Assembly: GCA_009599575.1 (NCBI GenBank)
Contig: VWND01000095.1
Coordinates: 992,001 to 1,056,000 of the forward strand
DNA from: Blumeriella jaapii
Taxonomy: Eukaryota; Ascomycota; Leotiomycetes; Helotiales; Drepanopezizaceae
DNA length: 64,000 bases
Direction of reading: 5' to 3'
The first letter of the stretch is position 1. Each line of letters starts with the position of its first letter. The position numbers and the translations under genes were made by a program. Positions 1 to 12,670 of this stretch are shown piece after piece. A model generated the notes under the pieces. The model had not been told where the DNA came from. It saw nothing but the letters and a program-made list of their open reading frames with translations, and ran no database searches.

Positions 1-681
1 ACAGAGATTGAAACGTACCAGGTTGGATCGCGTAGTGTAGAATCTCGTCGATTGTCTGGATCTCCTTGTCGGGCGGCGCGTGGAGGACGATAATCACTGA
101 ACCGATCAAGCATGTTGCACATCCAAGTTTGCCCAACGTTCCCAGCTCTTCCTTCAAAAAGTATGACCCTAACACAGCTCCAATCAAAACACTCAAGGCT
201 CCTAGAGGCGTCACAAGAATCGCAGGGGCGAACGCGTATGCCGCAAAATTAGCTACCTCTCCAGCGACCACTGTGAAGCATGTTAGAGGATAAATCATTC
301 GGGCGATTGACACGGCGCATACATGCAAGAATGCCAGCCCACCATATCGGGCTTTTGAGATATGAAAACCCGTCCCCTTCGAAGCCGTGTCTCTCTTCCG
401 CATCTATAAGCCCCTGGGTTGGTCAGTACTGGCCATTGCCTGTCAATTGGCGTGGGATTGTGCGTACCTTCTTCGTAATGACGAAACTCGTCCCTGCGGG
501 GAGTCAGTAATTGTGCCACCAGCGCATCCAGATGCCATACCTATTGCCAGAGTAGAGGTGATGGCCAATGCCAGGCCAATGTATCTATCATCCGCATCAG
601 CCGTTTTTCCATCAGAGGGATCGCGCGCTGCGATTGCGCGACCCCGATGGCAATGCTCCTAACGTACTTGTCTTCCAACAT
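1..681 (-). CDS. NIPA-family magnesium transporter, partial (gene runs off the left edge)
   Basis: The protein belongs to the NIPA (DUF803) family of multi-pass Mg2+ transporters of plasma or endosomal membranes. Five exons can be read: 668-681, 541-584, 468-493, 323-413 and 19-270, giving about 142 residues before a GTACGT donor at 18. The N-terminus reads [20 protein letters not shown], then [19 protein letters not shown], then a segment with [20 protein letters not shown] and [20 protein letters not shown], all hallmarks of the family's first transmembrane helices. The start at 681 was chosen because the 14-nt first exon joins in frame to the conserved KYIGLALA segment. The C-terminal half lies outside the window. 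The exon structure is inferred from splice consensus and family similarity. Confidence 0.88.
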
Positions 682-1939
682 CGTTGCGCAGGTGCAGTGC
701 CTCCCCTCCTACCGAACCCGAGGTGTATGTATCCTCGAGTTTGCGCTCGCTCGTTGTCGTGGCCCTGTCTCTCCTCCAGTGTGTTGAGCACTTGCCTGCA
801 GCCCGGTGTGCGACGAGGGGCTGGCTAGCTCGCGATCGTGTGTCTGTATCCCTGGTACCTGGTCGATGAAGAGGTAGGGTCGCTGGTCGCAAATCGTTGA
901 AGACGAAGCTCGTGATGTAGTTTTAGGCTTTCGCTCAGATAAGACTGGGTTTGGATCTGATAATCAAGGGAAGGGATAGATCCGGGAGCCGAGTCTAAGG
1001 TTACGGAGTTGAGGCCAGCAAGCGCCTGCTGCGGTCGTGCCCTTTGACGGAGGCGTGTGGTATGGGATCGTGTTTGAGGGTTGGCAGATTGGCAGGTTGG
1101 CAGATTGGCAGGTTGGATTGTTGGATTGTTGGATTTGCAGACAGCGAAACGCCAGTGGACTGGAGGGCTGGCAGCTTAGGTAATGGTTGTAGTTGGTCCT
1201 GTACTGTACTATACAGTACATACATATATGTATGTACTTAGACTTACTTTACAGTGCGGTACTATCTTTAGGTGGCGCGCGCTACACACGCTCAGCCACT
1301 TCACTCGCCTTCACCCCTTTTTGCCGCCACATTTACTTCACGTGCACGGCTCAGAACCGGATGAGAACCAGCAATCGAGAAAGCAGGTCGAAGTGGCTTG
1401 GAATGGCTATCAGTGCCCTCTTCTCCCCCGGGCACAACGAATTTTAATCCTACATCGTGAACAGTCCAACCATGCACCCAGAGGCCAAGAGCGAGCGCGG
1501 AGTCAGAAGAAAACGGCCAGCATGGGGCTCAAAACCCGCTCTGCAATACCGAACAGTGCCCTCCAACCTCAAGCCACCTGTAGTTCGTTTCCGTACCCGC
1601 CTGCCAGAGTAAGAAGGGAAAAAAGACATCATGCTCTGATGTGCTGAGATGGAGAATGTGGGAGTGCGAAGCTGTGGGAGTCACGGGTATCATGAATTTG
1701 AAAGGGGGGGGGAGGGTCAAGGGGAATAGCATCAATGTACCTGTCGGACTTACTAGGCGTGTTCCTAAGGCGAAATTAGTGGTAGTCATACATGTCCTGG
1801 AGATCCAGATGGCGAAGAGGTAGATGGCGAAAAAGCCCGGAGTGAAGCATCCAAGATTTTTTTTTTCAAGGGATGTCGGAGGTGGAGGGTGGGCCGGTAA
1901 TGAAGGTGGAGATTGCGTGGGATGCACCAGAAACACTGA
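682..1939. other. Intergenic stretch with a small minisatellite
   Basis: No gene is supported between the start of the NIPA gene and the 3' end of the acidic-protein gene. The stretch holds a (TTGGCAGA/GGTTGGCA)-type minisatellite at about 1081-1135 and a TGTACTGTACTATACAGTACAT near-palindrome at about 1197-1221. Short open frames on both strands have no recognisable motif. Confidence 0.6.
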
Positions 1940-4663
1940 TTAGGAGCGTGGACGTTTGGCATCTAACTGTCGTTAGCTTCCCTTCTTCCCCTGATTCAAG
2001 GTACAGTACTGACCTTTGGTGTCAAAAGTCTGGATGTCACTGGATTCGGCGTCTACGAAAGGTCGCTTTCCGTTTCCATTCGGAATTTCTCTTGCCTCCA
2101 GTTGAGTATCCTTAGGAGCTGTCAAATCTTGTGGGATTCTGACTTCTTCCTCGTCATCATCCTCGTAGCCAATCTCGTCCTTGTACTCGACAACAGCTAC
2201 CGCAGGTGTCAGACCTTCCTTGGAACTGCTAGCTTCCTCGCGGGTGTTCGGATCGTAGTTCTCCTCAAGTAGGCCGTCTTCGTACTGAATCTCGTCGACA
2301 TCAGCACACATGGTTACACTAGAATTTGCTGTGTCAACAGTAGCCAGACTATGTTTGTGCAATTTCTCTTCGGTATCATCGGCTTCGCTTGCTTCCTGGT
2401 ACTCAGGGGTACCTTCTAGATGATTGGAATTTTCTCGGAAACTCGTGTCGCCACTATCGAGGTCAAGCTCGACATTGTCGAAGTTGGCAACGGCACTTTC
2501 GTCGTTCGCACCTTGCTCAGAAGTGTGATTATGGCCTAAGTCATCGCCATAATTTCCTTCGCCGCTTTCAATTCCTTCTAATACAAGTCCGTCCTCATGG
2601 CCCTCGTCATTGTGTGCAGTAACGTCAGCAGCCGAGAATTCGTCGTGCTCTGCATCTACGACGTGATTCTCATAATCTTCTCCATTGATCTGATCATTTC
2701 TGATCTCATCAGCATAGGCTCCGTTCTCGGTCTCGTGGATGTGATCATCAACAAAGCCATGCTCTTCGGCTGATTTTGTTTGCTCGCCTTTTTCGCCGAA
2801 TGGATGGTTGTTAGCTTCGCTTCCGGGAAGATATGCTTCCGGCTCGACTTCATTGTCAAACTGGGGGGATTGGATGGTAGGCTTCTCAGAGAGCTTATCT
2901 CCATTAGCTGTTCGTGAAAGCGAACGTCGTCGGGAGTCTTCGTCGGACTCTCGATATTCTAGAAGCATCAGTTTCGAGCACGGAGGGCAGAAACAGAATT
3001 GAGGCAAGAGACAACGCGAAATGAAATCGGTGTACATACCGTTGGAAGATATCTTGTCAGTGGCAGACTTCGGAGTGGCAGAATCCTCGGCCTCATCGTC
3101 CGAATAATCAATCAAGTCACCGTCCTCGTCAACATCGGTACTCGTGGCAACCTCTTTCTTTGGCGATGGGGATTCACCATTTCCAGAATTAGCGACGGTG
3201 GGGTCACCATTCGCAACTGCTGCATCACTCTCATTGACATTTTCAGTCTTTGATTGTGTATCATCGAAATAGTACTCTTCGGGCTCAAGGACATTCGCAG
3301 GTTGATTCGATTTCTCACTTTCGGCATCCTCAGGCTCCTGCTTGGTATCATCGCCTTCAGCAAGCTCGCCAGGAGGCCGAGACTTTGGCATCAGTTCAAG
3401 AGTGCTCTCGTCTACGATCTCAAAATCGTCGGGACCTGTGGTTGTATTGTGCTGATCGATCCAAGGTAAAATTTCTGTCAGTCCTCTACCCTCTGCAACA
3501 CCTGCAGCAAGATTAAGAAATCGGCCGTAGAAGCCTGGTCTTGATCTGAGCATCATCTGAAAGACCTCACCGGACGGTTCGATTCCATCGTTGCGCAAAA
3601 GATCCGCGTAAACGTTGATTATCTGCCCCAGGGTTGCTTTGTCTGCTAGAGAAGATTCCTGTTCAAGTAATGTGAGCGCTGAAGAAGTCATGTTCGGAAA
3701 GTCACCAACCTCTTCGGCTTCGAGGCCCAGGCTCTCCACACTAAGGCACAGCTCTTGCTCATCGAAGAGATCTTCGTAAATGACCTCTCGAATAGACTTG
3801 AAAAATGTACTCAAAGGCACGTCTATGATACGAGCATCCGCGAAAAAATACGAGTCTGAGTCATCAAAAGTCGAGGTAGCAATCAAATTGTATTCGGTCC
3901 CACGATAGACGACACGCACATCAAGACCGTGGGTACTATCATTGTTGTCTGTTGCCGCATCAGTAGCAGAGTGATCTGGAGATGGTGAATTTTGGTTGCG
4001 ATTTTGCTCAGGTTGATCATGTGCAATTTCAGGGGAATTCAGACGAGGCTCTGGTACGGATACCGATGGGCTTTTGGGGACTGCTGAAGCTGTTGTGGCA
4101 GTGTCATGCCCGCTGGGGATAGATGTGCTAGATCCTTGTGTTGCCGAGATTTGTGCTAAATCTTCGGAATTTGGGGGTTGTGGTTCATCGTGATAATGGA
4201 CAGTTTCATGCTCCTGGGTAGCCTCTGTAACTCCTTCCTCGAGGCTGAGCAGATCATCGTGGTTGGGAGCGATTTCTTCGTCATAAGAAGGGACAACGGC
4301 TTGGTCCACCTGCTCGAGTTGCCGCTGCTCTGTTCCTTGACCACTTGCATCAAGGTGGGTTGTGTTTCCATCGATAGCAAAAGACATCGACTCCTGCTCC
4401 GTGATATGTTCCTCGCCCTCCCCCAGAAGGTCCGCGTCTTCCATGTGGAACGACTGATTGTCATCATCATGCATCACATCATCGTAAGCCGCTGGAGATG
4501 GCTGGGATTGGTAGTTGTTTTCGAAATCAGTGTTGGATGTAGCGTCTTCCAGAACATAATCCTCATCCACGTTGGTCGCAGTAAGATCGAGATCTATATC
4601 AATATCTGACTGCTCCATATTTTGACCATTCTCGGATGAGATCTCCATGGTGTCGTCTACCAT
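1940..4663 (-). CDS. Acidic protein of unknown function, about 863 aa
   Basis: Three exons are read: 3040-4663, 2014-2958 and 1940-1962, summing to 864 codons with stop. The start at 4663 sits in a perfect CACCATGG context; an upstream in-frame codon at 4702 lacks this. The protein is very rich in Asp, Glu, Ser and Asn along most of its length, so it is probably largely disordered. One ordered-looking block (roughly residues 245-400) contains VRVVYRGTEYNLIATSTF and a helical segment running to FLNLAAGVAEGRGL. It ends in a basic DAKRPRS tail, reached only by splicing a 51-nt last intron with a CTAAC branch point. An acidic body with a short KR-rich end suggests a nuclear protein, but this is inference and I do not recognise the family. 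It is divergent from RET2 across about 590 bp. Confidence 0.8.
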
Positions 4664-5250
4664 GGTGACAGTAGAGCTGAGGTCGGAGTGCCGAAATAGC
4701 ACCGGGAGGCTTGATCTAACGAGGAGCTCGAAGTTCGATCTTGATTTTAAGTAAGCATCTGGATCTTATGGGTCAGAAGCTGCACAGAGCTTGCTCCTAT
4801 CTCCTGAAGCGGTCCCCTGCCGCTGCTTGAAAGGGAGAGAATAGTGACATGCAGCTGCAGATAGATTCGTCGAAGAACACCACACAAGACAAAGCAGCTG
4901 CTGCAGTCGATTGCAGAAGGGAAAACTCTTAGGTGAGTTGGCTAAAGTAGAGCTTATCTGATCTTGCTGGATACCACTTGGGACAAAAGGGGTTTGGAGG
5001 TTGGAGGTTGGAAGTTGGAGGTTGAAAAGTGTAATTGTTGTATGCGTCTAACTTATTTTCAAGGTCGAACATTGCGATGCGAACAGCTCGACGCCCCAGG
5101 TAAGCTTGGGGCGCTAAGGTGCCTGGGATTATTTATCACGTGACCTCACATTTAACTAGAGGTGGCAGCTTCCGACGCTCCAAGGGGAACGTGAGAAACC
5201 ATCCACAACCCATTCTAATCCTCACATTCAAGACAACTTCGGTCGCAAAA
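4664..5250. promoter_or_regulatory. Bidirectional intergenic region with a CACGTG box
   Basis: This 587-bp gap separates two divergently transcribed genes and must hold both promoters. It contains a TCACGTGAC box (CACGTG core at 5137-5142), about 110 bp upstream of the RET2 start. It also holds a GGTTGGAG-type minisatellite at about 4990-5024. CACGTG is the usual target of bHLH factors such as Cbf1; its use here is inferred. Confidence 0.45.
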
Positions 5251-7012
5251 ATGGTACGGACATGTCTCTCTATACTCCAAATCACGGGCCCTAATCTGTA
5301 CAGGTTGTCCTCGCCGCTTCTATTTGCACTCGTGGTGGGAAGGCGGTCCTGTCTCGACAATTCCGCGAGATGCAGCGATCGAGAATTGAGGCCCTGCTGG
5401 CATCCTTCCCAAAGCTGGCAGACACCGGAACTCAACATACAACTGTAGAGCAGGACAATGTCCGTTTCGTCTACCAACCACTGGACGAACTGTATATGGT
5501 TCTTATTACTAACCGACAATCCAACATTCTCCAAGATATCGACTCCTTACACCTATTCGCACAGGTCGTCACAAGTACATGCAAAACCTTGGATGAGAGG
5601 GAGATCCTGAAGAATGCCTACGAACTGCTCAGTGCTTTCGATGAGCTAGTGACCCAAGGCTACCGGGAGAACCTTACCATCAGCCAAATCAAGACATTCT
5701 TGGAGATGGAAAGTCACGAAGAGCGCATACAAGAGATCATCTCAAGGGTAAGGGGCTCTTCTCCTTTCGTGTACATGCAAGCTAAGTTCTCTAGAACAAA
5801 GAACTGGAAGCCACAGAGGAGCGGAAGCGCAAGGCCAAGCAGCTGGAAATGCAGCGCAAGGAGGTCTCAAGGAGTGGCCGAAACGCAATTCCACGAACTC
5901 CCGTCTATCCCACATACACCCCGCCCGCTCGGTCTGCGGCCACGGATACATACGATTCCTACGAGGCGGAGAAGAACAAAGCTTTCAGGTACGGTGTCCT
6001 GCCAACTTGTGATGGGACTCTTGCTGACCTCATCCCAGAGCTAGTGCACCGAAGGGCAAAGGAATGCAATTGGGCAAAAAATCAAAAACAACCGATATGT
6101 TCGAGCGTGTGAGGGGTGATATGGGTGCTGAAGCTGAGGAATCGGCTTTGAGTCCACTGGTACCCAATGAACAAACAGCGGTTGAGCACACACCGGCACC
6201 AGCCTCCCGGATCTCTTCGTCACTCGACCGCGATTCAATCCACGTCACAATTGCAGAGACCATATCCGCCAAAATCTCTAGAGAAGGCGCCCTGAACTCA
6301 ATAGAGATCAAGGGAGACTTGCAATTGAAGATTTCGGATCCAACTCTGACCAAGGTCAAGCTGGATCTCATCGCCGTCTCGAGTCATGGTGTACAATTCC
6401 GAACCCACCCTAATGTCGACAAGGCTCTCTTTAACAGCTCGAAAGCGATTCAAATGAGCAACGCAACAAAAGGCTTCCCAGTCAACAACTCGGTTGGCGT
6501 TCTTCGATGGAGAGCTGTGCCTAAGGCCGATGACTCTAGCGCCCTTCCTATATCCTTCACGGTGTGGGTCAATAAGGGATCTGATGATACCTTTAATGTC
6601 ACCATTGAGTATGAGCTCACAGGCGGGGATAACCTGAAGGATGTTACTGTCATCGTTCCTTGCGCGACAAGCGAACCTGTTGTCTCGAGCTTCGACGCCA
6701 CGTACGAGGTTTCTGGAGATAGCCTGGAGTGGACAATTGGCGTTGTAGACGAGGACAACGCGACCGGGTCATTTGAGTTCGAGTCTCACGCAGAGGATGA
6801 GAACGAGTTCTTTCCCATGCAAATCAAGTTCGGCAAGACGAAGCCGTTCATCGATATTGACGTAAGTTAGATCATCCCACCATTGCGTAGATAAATACTA
6901 ATGTTCTCCTGCTCTTATCTAGGTCACCGAGGTTTCATTGCTTGAGATGGATGAGGCTGTAACATTCTCGAAGGAAATCAAATCGGTTGCTGACTCGTAC
7001 ACAATTGAGTGA
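5251..7012 (+). CDS. RET2: Coatomer (COPI) subunit delta
   Basis: Delta-COP is part of the COPI coat that drives retrograde Golgi-to-ER transport. Five exons are read: 5251-5253, 5304-5747, 5795-5988, 6045-6861 and 6923-7012, giving 515 aa, the normal length for delta-COP. The first coding exon is only the ATG. After splicing the protein begins MVVLAASICTRGGKAVLSRQ, the conserved longin-type N-terminus, followed by EMQRSRIEALLASFPKL. A charged linker (NKELEATEERKRKAKQLEMQ) leads to a C-terminal mu-homology domain starting near residue 270, with GDLQLKISDPTLTKVKLDL and ending VTEVSLLEMDEAVTFSKEIK. It is divergent from the acidic-protein gene, with a CACGTG box about 110 bp upstream. Nothing is broken or unusual except the 3-nt first coding exon. 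Confidence 0.95.
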
Positions 7013-7377
7013 ATGGGACTGGGTTTGCGGGGGAGTAGAAGTTAATGGACTCTGGAACATGGCGCGGGGACGGCACTCTCTATCCATGCCTGTAGACGTC
7101 CTTGACCTAGACAATGAACAAATTTTGAAAGCCACTCAATTCGTATAGCATGACACTGCGCTGAAGGACAGTTCACTGATACGGACCTTGGACCGTGACT
7201 CGAGCCTCGCTTGGAAGCTCAGAAAACGCGAACCCCCCCAGACGCGTCCCGTCCCGTAGGCTCTTTCCCAGATACTCTGCCATGCACCATCATCATTCCC
7301 TTGGCCTCGTCTGAAAAAAAGCGGTGTTGTTTACGCCCTCGAAACTCTACGCCTGTTCTTGCAATCGTGCCATCAAC

Positions 7378-10032
7378 ATGACAGAGCCTCAGGCTTTGCA
7401 AATCTTGAGTGAAAAGACTCTCCACCATGCCGTGGACCCTGCTCTCATCACTTACTGCCCGTCCATGGACCTGGTCGCTCTGGTCACCACCGACCAGCAA
7501 GTCTTCATATACCGCCTCAACGGCCAGAGAGTCTACGGTGCCATCCAGAAAGCCGGCAAGCACGGTGTGGAGAGCATTAGATGGAAGCCAAATGGTGCGC
7601 GGAACCACACACAGACGCCCCCGGTGGACATACTGACCGTTGTACAGGACAGCTGCTCGCTATTGCCTGGAGCGACGGATCCATTCGAATGGTCAGCGCC
7701 GAAAGTAGCAAAGTCGTGCTTCAGTTCTCGACTGGTGAAGGCGTAGCAGGCGTCACGTGCATGGGCTGGGCGACGAATCTGATCAGAAGAGCTGGCTCGC
7801 CGAGCTCAAGAAGCGCAAAGACCCGGGAAGACTATTGGGAGGCAGCTGTTTCGGCAGACGGTGACTTGTTCGACGCAAAATCTCACCTGGATTTGCCTCA
7901 AGACCTTTCTCTGATCGACGTTGAAACCAGTCTTCCCAAACTCAGTGTACTAGCGGCAGGTGGAACTTCGTAAGTCGTGGTTCCTTGATATTGCAACCCC
8001 TTACCAACTTCCACACAGAGAGGATGTATTCTCATCGAGGCTGTCTCTCGATGCTTTGTTCCGTCCATTCGACCCCAAGGACAACAACTCCGTCAACGTG
8101 ATGGTTGTAGGCACTAAGGAAGGCAACATCCACCTCAGCATATACGATTCCTTCGAACTCGGAACTTTTGATGCTCCGGTTCTCGTTGACGGTGCGCCTT
8201 GTCAACTCATACGTCACTCTTCCCATGGAGACTTTTCTACTCATGCACTGCTCATGCGACTACCGAACTCTGGTGGATCACTTTACTTCGTTCCCATGGA
8301 TCTTCGATTCATTTCAGCCTCGAGCGAGTACCTGTCAATTCTCGCGTCCCGCTCTACCGCCCTGAACAATCTTCTCAGATACATTCATCAAGTTCAAGTT
8401 CTCATGATTAGCGAATGGAAAGCGACTCAAGATCTACCAAGTAAATTCCTTCGAAACATCAACGAGACACTCGAAAAGGATGACAAGAAAGATATTGTCC
8501 AAGCGTTGTATCATTCCGTAGCTACGGGGCACACTTACCCGGCTGTCCGAGAGTGGCTTGTAGACGAATTATCTGAGCGAGTGAGGGAGCTATCACACTA
8601 CTATACGTGCTTGACTGACTCTCAGCTAGGGTCACAAGCGGTGGGATAAAGCCGTTACGACTGGCCTAGAAAATCTTCGGCGTCTCGTACACGAAAATAT
8701 GTTGCCCGCCTTGGAGCGTTGCTCTGTCATACTCAGCAGACTTCTAGGAATAGTCAAGGTTCAAGGATCAAACAGTTCCATGGGTTTCACCACGCAGCAA
8801 ATCAACCTCATTTTGGACACAGTCGCTTGCCTCCATCTCGTGTCGTCCAAAATCCTACTTCAGGTCATTGACGAGCTCGAACTCTTCGCTCCATTCTCCA
8901 CATGGCTGAGATTCGAGATTGACAGACTTGCGTCTGATCCGTCTACTTCTCCGAACCAGGATGCTGCGGAAAAGGAATCATCGATCGATCACAGTAAGGT
9001 ATTGCTTTATTTGCAGACCATCATGACGTCCAGCCCTTTAGCGCACTATCTTGACGACTCGCCATCTGAGGAGGAAAAAGACGACTGGAGTCATTCCACA
9101 TATGGCCTTCCAATGTTCGATCTTTTGGATACCCAGATTCAAAAGCAGGAGCAAGGACGCCCTCACATAAAATCTTTACCGAAGGTCGGCCTGCTCTGCA
9201 ACTATTTGGATGAACAAGCTCGACTGATCTTCGGTCAAATCGCCGAAGCTGAGAAGCGAAACGTACTATTCGGAAAGGCCCAGCAAATTGGGTCTATAGA
9301 GGGCGACGGGCCGGTGGATGTTCGCATGAGCAGTACTGTGAGTCAACTGCACCAGTCAATGATGAGTCGCTGACACTCGGTAGGAAAACGCACTTTGCCA
9401 AACACATTTAGCTTTTGTACCCAAAGGATCGGGAAGTGTTGGTGAGATTAGAAGCCTTATTCTGACCGAGCTCTGCTAACCGTAAACGAAGTTTGCATTG
9501 TTCGGATGTTGCTATCGATTGGCAACGGCATCAGTTCTCCGCACAGCAGTAGCTCCTCGGCAATTCGACTTGGTGATGGCCAAGTGCGAGACATCAAGTT
9601 TTGTGATGACAAAGTTATGTTTGTGCTATGGGGATCCGAGGGTGAGTCAAAATTTGACGGCATTGCAAAATGACTCCAAGCTAATTGGTGGAAACCACAT
9701 ATTTATTAAGCATCCCCTATAGAACTGTGTCTGCAGCTGAACGAACTCGTGATGGCAATTTCCATCTTGAATTTACTCCACACGTTCAGTCGACACCTGT
9801 AAGTCTCAGCAACGAAGAGGTAATTAGCCGGTTTTCGCGACACAAAATACCAGGTGATAGCTCGTTTCTTCCCGAGAAGATGGAGATCAGGGATCGGTCT
9901 ACAGGGAAGCAAAAGGACGACCCACGAAGATTGTTTCTTTTAGGAAAAGGTCGGATACACTACAAAATTCTGAAGTTTGCAGGATCGCAACCCATGAAGG
10001 AACAAAAGGACAAGGACATCTCGATGTCTTGA
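7378..10032 (+). CDS. APC4: Anaphase-promoting complex subunit 4
   Basis: Apc4 is a scaffold subunit of the APC/C ubiquitin ligase. Exons read are 7378-7594, 7648-7969, 8019-8580, 8630-9337, 9384-9441, 9492-9641 and 9737-10032, giving 770 aa. The N-terminal WD40-like half includes VDPALITYCPSMDLVALVT, GVESIRWKPNGQLLAIAWSD and SIRMVSAESSKVV. The long helical Apc4 domain follows (MLPALERCSVILSRLLGI, GFTTQQINLILDTVACLHLV). The C-terminus includes GQVRDIKFCDDKVMFVLW and SFLPEKMEIRDRSTG. The start at 7378 gives the family-like MTEPQALQILSEKTL. The last intron is uncertain: the acceptor at 9736 keeps the frame but drops a conserved-looking YLLSIPYR segment encoded just upstream, in a frame the visible AG sites cannot join. 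Confidence 0.88.
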
Positions 10033-10483
10033 TAGCGTTGTAAGTTTTTCTATTAATTCCAAACCTCTTCCTCTAAGGCTCCCAGCTTTCGCATGCTTGG
10101 CATACGGGAGAGCAGCGTATCAAAGGCTTTTACTAAAGTGTATGAACCAGATCTGGCCAATGACTCGTCTTCGCTTGCCGACCTTGGCACCGGCTCGACT
10201 TGCTGATAGAGCAACCTCTCAAGGCGGGCGTTCCCTATGCGGGAGCGTGCCTTTGCACGCTAGAGCTTTAGGGCTGCGGGTTGAGTCCGGAGGCGTTCTT
10301 AATGGTGCTGCCAACGCCCGTCAAAAGATAAGAAGGGGCTTTTCTCGAATGGATTTTAGCTGCTTCATCTCGATAAAGTGCTAAGGACTCATAAACTGCT
10401 TTGGTTGCACTGTGAGGTGATTGATTGGCTTCGCTTGATCCTTGACACTTCCGACTTCGTGATACTCAACATTTAGAGACATC
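10033..10483. other. Intergenic, nothing recognised
   Basis: The stretch separates the APC4 stop from the permease start. I see no gene, repeat or strong motif in it; one short open frame at 10097-10384 has no family resemblance. Confidence 0.5.
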
Positions 10484-12432
10484 ATGGATACTGAGAAAAC
10501 GTCCGATGCTATGAAGAGTCCTTACCACTCTTCCAGTAAAGAGTCGACTCGGAATCCAGAAGCTGGACTGCTAAACAACAGCCAGCGATTAGGCGATGGC
10601 GATTTCGCAGATATGCAGCGCTTGGGAAAGAAGCAAGAATTCAAGGCGAGAAGAAATCCGCCCCTCGAATTCAATTGAACTGCCACTAACCGAACGACAG
10701 AGAAACTTCAACCTGCTGTCAACTTTGGGATTCATCTCGATTTACATGGCCACTTGGGAATTCGTTCTAGTGTGCGTCTTGCCAATCCCTTGAACCTTTT
10801 TTGAAGGTGAACTTAATTGAGCTTTAGGTCTCTGAGCGCGGGGTTTGCCAACGGTGGGCTTGGTGGGCTGTTCTGGGTCTTTATTGGCACTGTGCTTTGC
10901 TATAGTACAATTGTTGCCTCGCTTGCTGAGATGACCAGTATGGCTCCGACGAGTGGAGGTGAGCTACAAGAGTCCTTATCAACCATGAAAATGGGTCTGA
11001 ACAACGTAGGACAATATCATTGGGTCTCGGAATTTGCACCTGCCGGACAGCAGAAATTTCTCAGTTATGCTGCTGGTGAGTCTCCATCCTTACCTAAGAA
11101 GAATTATCACTAAGGTAAGCTTCAGGCTGGATGTCAACACTCGGCTGGCTCGCGAGCGTCTCTTCCAGCGTCTTCATAATGACCAGCCTCATCGAAGCAA
11201 TCATCGACGTCGCTAAAACTGATTTCTTATTCAAAGCTTGGCAGTATACGCTTATCATGCTAGCCTTCCTGCTCGTAACTATCTTCTTCAATACTTGGGG
11301 CGCCAAAACCCTTCCCAGACTCGAGGTCATGTCCTTGTTTGGGCATCTGGGTGGTTTCTTCGTCGTGCTCATCCCACTGCTGATTATGGCGCCGAAGAAC
11401 ACAGGGAGAGAGGTATTCACGGAAGTGGTGAACAGTAGTGGATGGAGGAACACAGGCGCGTCATGTCTAATTGCCCAGGTATCGGTTATGTACTGTAATC
11501 TAGGATCGGATAGTGCGGTTCATATCGGTAGGTCCCAAACGTACATGACTATCAAGTCTCTACCTCTAACATCTTGCGTAGCCGAAGAGGTCGAGGATGC
11601 GTCGATCAACGTCCCGAGGGCTATGTGGTGGTCCTACGTCCTGAATGCAGCGCTGGGAGTCATTATGCTTATCGTCATGCTGTTCTGCATCGGCCCTCTC
11701 GAGGATGTGCTCAAAGCTCAATCACCATACCTCGTGCTCTTCCTGAATACCGGATCGGACTCCATGGCCTTCGTCCTCCTGGTCGTTCTTTTCATTCTTA
11801 TCGCTCTCGGAAACATCACAGCGTTAGCCACCACCTCGCGAGAGATCTGGGCGTTCTCGCGTGACAAGGGCTTCCCGTTCTCGCGCTGGATATCTAGGGT
11901 ATTCTCTCTCCCCATAAAAATCTCTCTTTGATTCTAAGGCCACGCTAATCAATTGTTCACGGAGCAGATGAACCAGACCCGCCAAGTCCCCGATAATTCC
12001 GTCTACCTAACCTCCATCATAGCTGGCATCCTTTGCCTAATCAACCTCGGCTCCACCTTGGCTTTCGACATCATCGTCTCGCTGACTCTCCTCGCTCTGC
12101 TCTCCACGTACATGATCTCCATCGGCTGCGTGCTCCGCAAACGGCTCCTTCGCGAGCCCCTCCCGCCAGTCCGCTGGTCTCTCGGCCGCTTTGGCGTCCC
12201 CATCAACCTTTTCGCATTCCTATACTGCGGCTTCGTGATGGTGTTTTCGAGCTTTCCCACGGATCTGCCGGTCGATACGAAAACCGCGAATTGGGCGCCC
12301 GTAGTATGGGTGACGGTCCTGGCGTTGAGCGCGGGTATCTACGTGGTGCATGGACGCAGGCATTATACGCCGCCGGTAGTGTTTGTGGAGGGGAAGAGAG
12401 CGGAGGGGATGGAGTTGCAGGGCGTGGATTAA
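10484..12432 (+). CDS. Amino acid/choline-type permease (APC superfamily, fungal ACT family)
   Basis: This is a plasma-membrane uptake carrier of the GABA/choline permease group; the substrate cannot be read from sequence. Seven exons (10484-10645, 10701-10771, 10828-10958, 11010-11075, 11126-11527, 11582-11898, 11968-12432) give 537 aa, usual for the family, with about 12 hydrophobic segments. Hallmarks are MQRLGKKQEFKRNFNLLSTL just before TM1, MTSMAPTSGGQYHWVSEFAP after TM2, AEEVEDASINVPRAMWWSYV, ALATTSREIWAFSRDKGFPF and an NQTRQVPDNSVYLTS loop. The first intron (10646-10700) begins GC rather than GT, with AAG before it and a CTAAC branch point; the conserved QEFKRNF junction makes this placement firm. 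The start at 10484 follows an ACATC context. The gene lies next to the repeat-filled 12.6-16.2 kb stretch. Confidence 0.93.
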
Positions 12433-12670
12433 GATGCATGTAAAATGACCCTTAACATCAAGATCTCAAGCTATAAAGTCATGCTAAATATCGTGAAGAC
12501 CCATGTCATCTCAACATAAACCTCAAGTATCACATCACAAAGCATGTCCTCCGTAGCCTCGCCGTTCCAGCCACTGTTCTATCTCATCATCCCTCTGTTA
12601 TCCAACGGATCTGATACTAGCCTTTTCTCTCCCGAGCTGAATGTTCGAGAAGGCAGTAAGTCTTCTCTCT

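Noticed and set aside
10160..10290. tRNA or other structured RNA upstream of the permease
   Set aside because: GTTGAGTCC and GCGGGAGCG text looked tRNA-like, but no acceptor or anticodon pairing and no T-run follow.
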